64,000 nucleotides of DNA, from contig JAJAGP010001688.1 in the NCBI GenBank assembly GCA_025084515.1, forward strand, positions 104,654 to 168,653. Direction: 5' to 3'. Below are positions 54,489-64,000 of the stretch, one piece after another (the first letter of the stretch is position 1; each line of letters opens with the position of its first letter). The stretch is from Ancistrus triradiatus (lineage: Eukaryota > Chordata > Actinopteri > Siluriformes > Loricariidae). The notes beneath the pieces are model-generated. The model was not told where the DNA came from and ran no database searches. It was given only the letters and a program-made list of their open reading frames with translations. The position numbers and the translations under genes were made by a program.

Positions 54489-54918
54489 CAGGGTTCCCAC
54501 ACTTTTCGCAAGCAAATTGAATAACCTTCAAAAAGCAACCATAACCAGGCCACCAGAAATGTCCTGCTAATAGTTCTCCCCTTTGCTAACCCAATATGAG
54601 TATCGAAGCTCTGAGCATGGATCGATACTGATCTGACACTGGCGTCCACACAGTAACTGGGTTGCATCCCTGCAACCAGAGTATCAGCTGTGTGAGGGTT
54701 GTTTGATTGGGTTCATGTGAATGATCGGTGTCATGCCAGGAAACATGAGATGTGTTACAACAATAAAATGTCAGTGGATCAATTGGAAAATGTCAAATCT
54801 GGTCAGACGGATCCAGCATTTAATCGGCCCCAATACCAGTGATCAGTATTTATGCAGGAAATCCCTATTGGAGAAATTCATGATTTTCCTAAACTTCTCC
54901 ACGGCTGTGGGAACCCTG
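54489..54918. mobile_element. hAT-like MITE with CAGGGTTCCCACA ends
   Basis: The left end CAGGGTTCCCACACTTTTC and the right end GGCTGTGGGAACCCTG are inverted over 13 bp, a terminal sequence typical of fish hAT elements. An 8-bp target duplication is not evident. It is non-coding. Confidence 0.6.
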
Positions 54919-55389
54919 TGTAGCAGATCACACGACTCAGGCAACTGTATCACTGTAATGATCCTATGTAATGATATGAGCCCTTTTTCGCAAATGAGAG
55001 TTTGCGGTATAAACATTTTGAAGAATGCAAGCGGTTCATCCTCAGTTACTGAATGATGATATGAAACTACTTCTTGATAGCAGGTCAGTACTCAGGGCTG
55101 CTCATTACCCACCACAAAATCAAGAGAAAATACGATTTTTAAAATGTAGACTGCTCATCTACAGTCAGACTTTGGTATTGCTATTCATAAAACTGATCCA
55201 AATCTGGATTTGTCTCCTATGTCAGAGGTGTGAAATTAATAGCCTGGTGAAGCCTGATCTAGTACTGGGAAATGCTTTCGCTAAATAATGCATGTTGTAG
55301 ATATTTTACAAGCTTATGTTCTATGTCTGCTTAGTTCTATGAAGAGGGACCTACTAACAAATTGCCTTTGTTGGTTATTGGAAATACAC
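54919..55389. other. Intergenic, no recognised element
   Basis: Nothing recognised. Confidence 0.45.
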
Positions 55390-55894
55390 TATATAGACAA
55401 AAGTTTGTGGACTCTCAATAGATTACATCCAAAACATGGGTAAGAGTATGGAGTTTGCCCTCACATTTGCTGCTACCACAGCCTTTGTACTTCCAAAAAA
55501 GTGCTTTCCACTAGATGGGACCTGACTGTGAGATCGGCTTCTGATGTTAGACAATAAGCTCATTTTTAACAATCCTGCATTTTCAAGGTGTCTGATGGAG
55601 TCAAGGTTCTGAGCAAGCCAGCCAAGTTCTCAATCAAAGTTTGTAAACCAGTTCTCTATGGACTTTAAGGACAGCAGGGCAGAAAGTTGATGAACTGAAT
55701 TGTCCAAAGTGGAAACCCTATACCTGTGTCATATCGAGAGTCACTGGGGTATCAATACAACCCATTCTACTGTTACTGTTCGTCAACTGAGAATCCAGAA
55801 ATATGTTCTTTATATAATGAAAGTCTTACAAGTGAGTGTTGCTGAAGTGACAGAGCTCAATACGTTGGGTGTCCACAAACATTTGTCTATATAG
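55390..55894. mobile_element. MITE with GACAAAAGTTTGTGG ends, copy 2
   Basis: The left end TATATAGACAAAAGTTTGTG and the inverted right end CCACAAACATTTGTCTATAT enclose a body collinear with 48859-49330. Confidence 0.8.
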
Positions 55895-56218
55895 CATATC
55901 TCATTAATCATTTTTACATATGCCTACAAAGGCCAAATGATCGGCAGGAGTAAAAAGAACAGTGTATTTAGCCTTGCCACATTTCCAAAAGCTCCTTGCA
56001 GAAAGCCATTCTCTGTTCAACAGAACGAAATAAATGTGGAATAAATGTTGACCTGGCTGCAAAGACAGGATCTCCCCGCCTGTGTCTATGTTGCTGGTTC
56101 AGTAAACACGGTGCCAAACTGCAGTTTGCTTCTCACAATGAGCCCTCTATACTTCTTCACAGCCAAACTGAGACCAGAGAAGCACTTCAGCTCAAAGATC
56201 CAAGGATACAGTCTTCTA
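55895..56218. other. Intergenic, no recognised element
   Basis: Nothing recognised. Confidence 0.45.
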
Positions 56219-57170
56219 CAGTGCCTACAAAAAAATCAGCATAACCCTTATGAATAGCTACTGCTGTGTTACAGTCTGAAATTTAAACTCATTACAATAT
56301 TTTCCCAGCTTTAGTACCACATTTTGTCTTACAACTTTGAAGTAACAAGAAAGAAGGCAACAGTTCTGAAGCATGACCTTTTGGTTGGATGTTTGTACCT
56401 TGCAGAACTGTTCCAGTTCAGTCACATTTTGTCACATTAAGTCCAATGGATTTGGGGCAGGACTGAAGACCATTCACCTTCCTCTCCTTAGGATACAGTA
56501 TTATTATTTTTCTTGGCTGTGTTCATGGTTGTTGTCATACAGAAAGGTGAAATACCTGCCCATCTTCAGAAGAAGCAGGTTTTTTCCTAAAGAGTTTTGT
56601 TCTATTTATCCAGTTTAAATCCTGATCAAATGACTACTCCCCAATGAGGAAAAGTATTCGCTAACAATGTTAACACCACCAGGTTTCAGGGGAAGTATGG
56701 TGGTTTTGTTGTTCTTCACCAAACGTACCATCTGACCATAAAACCTTTTGCCAGAGACAAAAGCGAGACTCCTTGAGACTTTATCTTGCCATCCTGCCAT
56801 ACAGCTTCTCAAATTGTTGTTACGTACACAGACTGACTAATCTGTCATAAAGACTTGTCATTCCTTCAGAGCTGGGATTTTGGTAGCTTCGCTGATCGAT
56901 ATCCACCCTGTTTGATGATCCAGTTTGGATGGGTGGTCCAATATAGGCAAGGTGCCGGTGGTGCCTTTCACTGGCCATTTCTTAATACTGTTCAGAACTG
57001 TACTCTGAATGCAGAGTTAGTCTCCAAAATCTTTTTGTTTCCTTCTCCTAACGTGCCTTTCTACAACTTCATCCTAGATGCCTTTTGATACCACCTTTTC
57101 AATCTTTGTTGTCAAGCACTACTTGGAATACAATCTTCAAGGAAGGCAGATTTTTTCTTAAGTAATGAAA
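56219..57170 (-). repeat. Degenerate mobile-element-like sequence
   Basis: Begins CTACAGTGCCTACAAAAAAA, a Tc1-like terminus. Reverse-strand remains such as SGKRFYGQMVRLVKNNK look transposase-derived but are too broken to place. The right border is not found. Confidence 0.4.
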
Positions 57171-57477
57171 ACCACTACAATTGCTGTCAAGTACGGACCA
57201 GTCAGCCCAGTGTGTGATCTGGAACGTGAATGGTTATACCTGATCCCATACCCAGGTACCTTAATAATTCAATTTTTAATAACCAATCAGATATCATAAC
57301 TTATTTTCAGCTCTGATGTTGAGGGTTTTAATGTGTATGATGACCCTGTTATTAGAGTTTCATAATTTGTCATTTCAAATAACGATGTGAAATTCGACAG
57401 AAGTAATACCCAGGAATTCAGACAAATAATGAATCGATACAGACCGAGTTGGTAATATTATATATATTATATTGTGT
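57171..57477. other. Intergenic, no recognised element
   Basis: AT-rich. Nothing recognised. Confidence 0.4.
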
Positions 57478-60400
57478 TTATTTAACAAACATGATAAATG
57501 CAATATTTCCAGGAAGTTAGCAGTAACAATAAAAATACAATATCTTTGTGTCCTTACATAGAATTAAGACAGCGAAACAAAACAAAAAAACTGCCCTAAG
57601 TAGTTCACAGAGAGGTACAAATATACAGTACAAATCTATTTTATTTAAAAAGGGTACAAAGAAAAAAATGCAACAAAATATAGTAATTAATGCTTTGTAA
57701 AGTTCAGGTAGGTGTAGGGTAGTCTAAGGGAGCACTTTGGGTAGACAACTCTAAGGCTTCTGATAAGAATTAATACATACTGGTACGGCCATACAATATT
57801 AAAATTCACTATACAAAGTCCATACAACCTGGATTATACTTGAGGATTGAATATTACATACACATCATTGCATATATTTTGTAGATCTGGTATGCATTAA
57901 AGAAAGGTGTTGCTTTTAACATTGGTCACATGTCACAAAGAGCAGGGTCGCGGGACAATTAGAAGTTTTTTTTCCCCCCAACTTCGGCCTCATGTTAATA
58001 TCAATTACTTACTCTGTCCTGCAACAATAAGTCTAGCACTCTACAGTGTGTCCAAAAAGTCCAGCATCATAAGCTTAATGCATACTTTCACAGATCATGG
58101 CATGTGCCGAGCCATATAATAGTGGTGTTGATAAACTAGTTGCAGAGGAAACAGGACCACTTCTGGCATCATTACATGTTTGCTTAAGGGTAATACAGTT
58201 GCTCCCCGATTTACAATGGGGTTATGTTCCGATAAAGCCATCGTAAGTTGAATGTATCATAAACAACATGTCGTATCGTACTGCGTAGCCTACCTTAAAC
58301 ATGTTTAAAACATGTACATGAACCTACAGTTGGGCAAAATCATTAACACAAAGCTTATTTATAATAGTGTTTAATATCTCATGTAATTTACTGAATAATG
58401 TATTTAAAGTGGAGAATAACAACAACATGGTTAGTCCATTGGCGAGGGCACTGCTGTCCAGCTCAGTCATCTGCAGGCAAAATACAACAACAAAACTTTT
58501 ATTTTAACTTTTAACATTTTCCTACATTGCTGGACTTTTTGGACACACTGTGTTATCATCATGGATTATAAAGCCTTTCAGAAGTGACAGACTCATTTAG
58601 ACAAGAGGGAAGTATTTCACTGACTGACAATTCAGTGTTCACCCTACTATCAATCGTAGTTAAAACACAACACAAAAGTGGACACCTGTTGCAACTCATC
58701 TCCATGACCTCAAGTCACTTGCCATGATCCAGCTGCCCAGAGGCTCGCTGTCCAATTAACATTCAATCTGAGCTTTCAGGTGGACTTTTTCTGCCAAGCA
58801 ATACCCACTATTAATAATTCTAACCCAATCTCACCAAGGCTTCCGAGGTCAATTCTGCAATATTTAGACTCCGTGGGTTATGGCTCACTAATATGTTTGC
58901 GATTTCTATAAAATCCAAACCAATCGACTAAAAATGGGTAGCTGACGTGCTCACACCTCATTTTAAATAGATGCACACTATGAGCCAAACAAATACGTAA
59001 TCAAAACAAAGAATGAGTACGACTTCACCACCAACTATCAATAAACCAAAAAAGAAAAAGTAATCTTTACAAAGGACAGTCAGCAGAGACCTGCAAAACG
59101 GGCATGCTACTGATTCAGCTCAAATCAAAGTGGGTGATCATGGAGATACTGCCTCAGCACGGACGATTAGTCTGAGGGAAGATCGAACAAGTCACCCGTA
59201 AGAATCAATCTTTCACCAACTAATCTTAAGGCGTTACTGACAAGCTTGATAATATAGAAAACGTACTATCTTATCTATACACATATACACAAGTGTTGAT
59301 TGTTTTAACATGGTTTCGTATATAATTCAACGTCAGAAGCAAGGTTACTACGTAACCAGGGTTTGATGTAGAATAAGTGCAAGACATCTTTCATTTCAAT
59401 GAAAATGTGAATGATATAGCGGGTGATTAGTAATAGACAGAGTGCAGACTCTGGATCCATCTACAGGCGGCGCTGTGCAACGTGTGCATGCATGTTTTGA
59501 GGTACAAGGGCACTCGATCCAAGCTAGAAACAATTCTAATGAGGCTGGACACAGACAGAAGAGAATGACCACACCGCTCATGGAGACCTGACCAAACAAG
59601 TGCGCCTGATGTAACCATGCTATCAAAGCAAAGTCAGATGACTGCAGCGCGAGACATCAGATCACAGCATGCTCACACAGACCACAGAGGAGAGTGAGGG
59701 ATGAGTTAGAGCAGAACACAGACGTAGGAAAGGCACAAAGAGCGTTGATCATTGTCAGTTACAGTGCGCAGGACCTGAAGCTCAGTCCCGGTTTCAAAGC
59801 GTTACACGTAGTCGGTCTTCCTCCTGCAGACACCGGTAAGGCAGTGTGTTTCAGAAGACGAGGAGCAGATTAAAACACTCGTAGGTACAGTAAAACAGCA
59901 ACACAACAAACTTCAAGTTTTGTGATGTAGTAGCAACATATCTAGCTGAATGGTAACAGAAGGAGGTTACTGACCGTGTGAAGTACTGTAGTTACACAGC
60001 ACAACGAGGAATGAGAAAACAATGCTGTAAGGGCTACACAGACAAGGACTGCATCGGTTAATAATAGTGTGTATAACAAAGAAATCCAATTGACTGCGAG
60101 TACATGAGGACATTGCTTGTAAATTTTTACTGCATAGCACGTTCTGCTATTCTCTGTGCAAGGGTATTGCTTGTCTAATAAATGCCAACTACTTTGAAAA
60201 CTGAGGAATTATGTATGGAATAATGCACTGCACGTCCTAGACTTTTTGGTCACATCACAGACAACTGGATGGCCTGCAAAGGAATGAGATACTAAGATAG
60301 CCGTCTGTCCAGGCCAGCTGTAACAGACTGGCGATGTCCCTGTGGACAGTTTTACTCCTGAGGCAGTGGCAGGAGATAACGAGGACTGGAAACGGAGAGC

Positions 60401-63388
60401 CTGAACAGAAATCGAAAAATAGAAAGCACACAGAATTAGGACTGCGCCAAACCACAAACCACATCACCTCACAGTGCAAAGCGAAAGTACTTGAAACAAC
60501 ACTATTTGACCTACAGTATGTACATATGCTAGGGCTGGCAAATGATTCAAATATTTCATCACGACGATGTATGGTGTTACAAGCATTTTTCATTGCTTGG
60601 ATTTGACAGTTAAGAAACTGCTATTCCTTTAAAAAGCCCGACAAAGTCATACGAGTGGACAACATGAGCTTCATCAGAATGCATTTACTTAATAGTGGAA
60701 CCGCAGTAGTGATTGCCACAACTTTTTAATGCAAAATTAATTTTATTAGGCACTTTTTAAGAAACAGCATGTGCAAACGGCTGTCTCGTGTACCAAATGG
60801 TAAACTGTGCAGTGACATATTGTGTGTTCATGTGACGCATCTGCAAATCAAGGGAAAACTTATCTTTAGGCTAATGGTGCTTTATATGATAGTGATTAGG
60901 GAACCAGTTTGACTATAGGCCATAGTCATGGGTGCCTTGTATGGCCAAACAGCAATAATAATACAATATAAAAAAAAAGAAGGTGTTTTTCTTTGACAGC
61001 CCTAATATATGCTTTAAAATACTAAACAACATGAATTGTTTCTTCTTCTCTGACAGCGCTAAAATATGCTTCAAATGACTAAAAGTGAATTGAAGCCCAC
61101 TGGGGGAAAAAGTATGTATGATCTAAAATGAAAAAAAAAAAAAAAATAAGATTTCCAAAAACTAGTACATACCAGAAAACGTACGAGGTTATCGCACCAG
61201 CCAATGTCATCGATACAAGGTCAAACCACTAGTCCCTCTATATATATATAAATTAGTGGTAGGAGTTAATGCTACCTGAAGAACAGCAAACATCTTTGGT
61301 CAGATGTGAGCTACAAACAATAATTTATGAACTTAAAAAAAAACCTTATTAGGTTAGGGAAAAATGGTTCTAAAAAACTGAGAACAATGTTCATGTAAAA
61401 CATGGTCTTCAGAAATTGTGACAGAGCAAATCAAAAGTGGATGCTAAGTTTTGTAATGAGAATTGAACTGAACTCTCAACTTTTCAAACACATGAAAATC
61501 ATTTTCACAAGGTAACAACGGGAATGTCAGACTCACTTGGAATGCCGTGTCATTTTAGAATGGTTTTCTTTAAAACTTCTAGTCTAATTGCACTTCATCT
61601 GCATTATATCCATTTTTGAATGTATTCACTAACTAAATCAGTGTACAGAAAAATGAAACTGCAGCATATTTGCTTGGCTAATTTGTAAACAGTGTCAACC
61701 ATGCCTGTCAGTTTCTCACGAGCCGAAAGAAAGAAAGAAAAATCCTTATTTCTGAACTGTTAATGTTTTCCCTTCATAAAAGCAAACAGATCTTATTCCA
61801 AATTAAAACGTCAGTGTACATCAACTATGAACCATGTGCAATTACAAGAGTTTCCAGGAATCACTCAAGGTTAATATTGCCAAGGACAGGACAGAGAAAT
61901 CCTACTGTACAAAAATATTGAAAAAACACAAAGGAAAGAAGGATAACACCTCTACACAGAACTGAAATCAAGCCTCACTAGAAGGTGTGCTTAGATAACC
62001 AGAACCTCTACCACAACTGTTAAGTGTTCTTCACCATGCTCAATTTTCAACTCAAAATGTGCCGTTTCAAATGTACTACATTTCAAATGCCACATGCCCT
62101 TAGTTGAAATCCACATTATAACTGTTCAAACATTGTTTTGGAAATACAGAACTCAAAAAGAAACATGTTGCAGAGGGTCCTTGAGCTGTAACATAACCGA
62201 ATAAAAAGCAAGCCAGCCCTGCACTCTGCCAGGACTTTTAGTTTGATTCTGGCTACTGAGCAAAATCTGAATGAACCCAACAGTGGTGATCCCATCCCAT
62301 AGCAATAGTTCCTTTTCTTTAAAGAACAGGTCAGATGGCAGCAGACAGATCCGGTACCACATTTGGTCTTAGCTTGCTAAGTGGTGATAACACCTAACAC
62401 TGTCTCTATGAAAATGCTAAAAGATAAAACGTCGACCAAATGATAAAAATACCTTTAAGCCATAGTAAGGAACGTCTGGCAATAAGGTACTACAGAGAAG
62501 CTGATATTGTGGGCAGTCCATTGTGGTAAGCCATTTCACCCAGGTTTGCTTCCTACTCGTCGACACCTTTAACGTGATACTGGAAGGCTGACCCAAAACT
62601 TAAAAACCTTACCTAAAAAAATATAACGCATGACACTGCGTACAGTGTAAACGTGATGATATAAGAGGCATCTCTCATCGTCCTCAATATTGATTGTTGG
62701 TCGGTTGATTGATTGAGGCTATCATTCTTAAACTACAAACAATTGCCCCTCAACATAGCCAACCCTGAGAAAAGGCAAGGATGGAGAGACTAAAGTGTAG
62801 TCAAGTGAGAATAGCATGCCAGGTGTTAAGATAAAATCACTTTTTAAGACATTTTAAACTCTCAGTGAAAGCTCTGTAAAGGACATGGGGAATTCATCAA
62901 CACTTAGCAGAGAAAGCTTTCAGGCAGCCCTAACAAACCTAGAGATTATTTTTACTGATCTGGATGTGAGATTATAAAACTGGCAGGATGACGAAGATCC
63001 TATGGCTGCGTCCCATTCCCCCAGCTGCAACCATCCTTCACTGAACAATTATTCAAAGAGATGAAAAAGGTCTCTGTAAAAGTGATAACCTCCAAATGTT
63101 AACTTTTTATCAGTAAAAGACAAACTGTATAGGCTTTGGTAGATGATTTAAGAGCTAAAGCAACCAGTGCAGATGGTCAGTCTTGCCATTGCCACCGGTG
63201 GTGGCAAAATGGCACTACTTAGCCCAAGTGCTCTTCTTCAAAGCCTGCGATAAAGGAAAAAAAAAGGATGTGTAATCTTTAATGTGTGCAAAATCTCAAA
63301 ACATTCTGAGGCTACATTCTCTCTCTTGCTCCTTCTTTCTTGGCTTCCACACACTTCTGACACTATCCTCCCGCCGCTGTATTTGCTG
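57478..63388 (-). other. atxn1l: Probable long 3' UTR of atxn1l
   Basis: After the atxn1l stop at 63389 no further coding sequence in either strand is convincing for 5.9 kb. ATXN1-family genes are known for very long 3' UTRs. On the minus strand AATAAA occurs at 57483-57478, and other candidates lie near 57645 and 58500. Which is used cannot be told. The region is poor in recognised repeats except a MITE at 58044-58550, in contrast to the intergenic DNA to its left. Confidence 0.4.
58044..58550. mobile_element. MITE with CAGTGTGTCCAAAAAGTCCA ends
   Basis: TA|CAGTGTGTCCAAAAAGTCCA at the left is exactly inverted at the right end (TGGACTTTTTGGACACACTG), over 23 bp including the next bases GCA/TGC. 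The left flank is TA and the right flank TG. No coding. The internal part near 58322-58370 is shared with the MITE at 11107. Confidence 0.85.
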
Positions 63389-64000
63389 CTACTTCCCGGC
63401 ATTGGAGCGCCCCTCAATAGACAGTTTTACCTCCTGAGGGATGAAAGAGGGTCTTGAGGAGGTTGGGGTCGCAACTAAGCCCCCCTCCTCCCTCTTTATG
63501 GAGTATCTTTGGAAACCAGGGGTGGACCAACGCCTCTGCGAGGGGCTATGGCCCTCACTGTGCAAATAATAACTGCTTTGACTGCGCGTGTGCTCTGCAG
63601 AAGTCCTGTCAGATCTGAGGGGTGCGTCACCATGTCCCATGGCACCCAATTTCATGGGCTCCTCTTTATCGACCCTCTCTTGCTCCCTCTCCCTCTGAAC
63701 ACGCTCCATCCTGAGCTGAGGCCGCAGGTGCTGGGGCGCCGGAGGCCCCATAGGCTGTGACGAGGCTCCTGATGTGGAGTTGGTTTTGGCGGAAATCCTG
63801 CTGTGCGACGGATGCTGTTGTTGTGGCTGCTGGGACAGCAATGGTGGCTTTTGATGGGGTGCAGAATGTTGCTGAAGGGTGATGGATACACACACGTCAC
63901 CCACTTGCAGGTGGTGGCAGGTTAGGCCATAAAGCTGGGCAGTGCGCTCAGGGCTGCACGACGACCAGCCTTGGCCAAAGACAAAAAATGGATGCTCAGG
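63389..64000 (-). CDS. atxn1l: Ataxin-1-like protein, C-terminal 203 codons (5' part off the right edge)
   Basis: ATXN1L (BOAT1) is a nuclear co-repressor partner of ataxin-1 and capicua. The window holds the end of the AXH domain (PEHPFFVFGQGWSSCSPERT, then AQLYGLTCHHLQVGDVCVSI) at about 63870-64000. A Gln/Pro/Ser-rich linker follows, then a charged Arg/Glu stretch and RRWSTPGFQRYSIK (63494-63535). The family C-terminus is PSFIPQEVKLSIEGRSNAGK, with stop TAG at 63389-63391. FQRYS and the final 20 residues fit ATXN1L better than ATXN1. The frame is open from the window edge to the stop (612 nt, no intron), as expected for the large last exon. It is convergent with znf821. Nothing looks broken. 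Confidence 0.95.
   Translation of the reverse strand, partial: PEHPFFVFGQGWSSCSPERTAQLYGLTCHHLQVGDVCVSITLQQHSAPHQKPPLLSQQPQQQHPSHSRISAKTNSTSGASSQPMGPPAPQHLRPQLRMERVQREREQERVDKEEPMKLGAMGHGDAPLRSDRTSAEHTRSQSSYYLHSEGHSPSQRRWSTPGFQRYSIKREEGGLVATPTSSRPSFIPQEVKLSIEGRSNAGK
63518..63535 (-). other. atxn1l: RRWSTP motif in atxn1l (ataxin-1 S776-like site)
   Basis: Encodes Arg-Arg-Trp-Ser-Thr-Pro. In human ataxin-1 the corresponding RRWSAP around Ser776 is the 14-3-3 binding and phosphorylation site, and overlaps a UHM-ligand motif for U2AF65. Function here is inferred from the motif only. Confidence 0.65.

Noticed and set aside
63509..63900. Alternative frames overlapping the atxn1l end
   Set aside because: Shadows of the Gln/Pro/Ser-rich atxn1l coding sequence, which itself has a clear family C-terminus.

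Overview
This window is vertebrate nuclear DNA, almost certainly from a teleost fish. It has split genes with GT/AG introns and AT-rich introns. It is dense in Tc1/mariner elements and in their MITE derivatives (short non-autonomous elements with terminal inverted repeats). It also carries tRNA-derived SINEs and Mermaid-like repeats typical of fish. An ostariophysan (catfish- or carp-like) origin is a guess from repeat style only. Nothing bacterial, phage-like or CRISPR-like was seen.

Three genes are recognisable. (1) ap1g1, the gamma-1 subunit of the AP-1 clathrin adaptor, lies on the minus strand. Its non-coding first exon ends at 25287, its start codon is at 12453-12451, and 18 coding exons run down to 41. 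The gamma-ear exons lie beyond the left edge. (2) znf821, a C2H2 zinc-finger protein with an STPR domain, lies on the plus strand. It has six coding exons from 30838 to 47713 and is complete in the window. (3) atxn1l (ataxin-1-like) lies on the minus strand. Only its last 203 codons are present (63389-64000), followed by a probable long 3' UTR reaching down to about 57480. ap1g1 and znf821 are head to head about 5 kb apart; znf821 and atxn1l converge. AP1G1, ATXN1L and ZNF821 are also neighbours in human 16q22.2, so this looks like an old conserved block.

The rest is intron or intergenic DNA full of mobile elements: 0-13 kb (ap1g1 exons with a nested Tc1/hAT-type stack at 0.8-3.6 kb); 13-25 kb (the 12.8 kb first intron of ap1g1 with LINE tails, SINEs and Tc1 pieces); 25.3-30.4 kb (intergenic, with a nearly complete Tc1 copy); 30.9-46.7 kb (znf821 introns, with a long-TIR Tc1 copy at 36-37.5 kb and a 206-bp-arm inverted repeat at 41 kb); 47.7-57.5 kb (intergenic, several MITEs and a second kind of Tc1 element).

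The genes have unrelated cell roles: TGN/endosome sorting for AP-1 gamma, and nuclear regulation for znf821 (probable NuRD-recruiting N-terminus) and atxn1l (AXH repressor). Their grouping is positional, not an operon. The main caution is that three ap1g1 exons (9405-9503, 5019-5146, 4222-4345) carry frame-breaking small indels that look more like uncorrected assembly error than gene death. No new biological system could be shown. The most interesting leads are an overlapping upstream ORF at the znf821 start, an ataxin-1-type RRWSTP phospho-site retained in fish atxn1l, the large inverted repeat with a tRNA-Ala-like segment, and an unidentified 84-codon protein-like ORF at 22813-23067.
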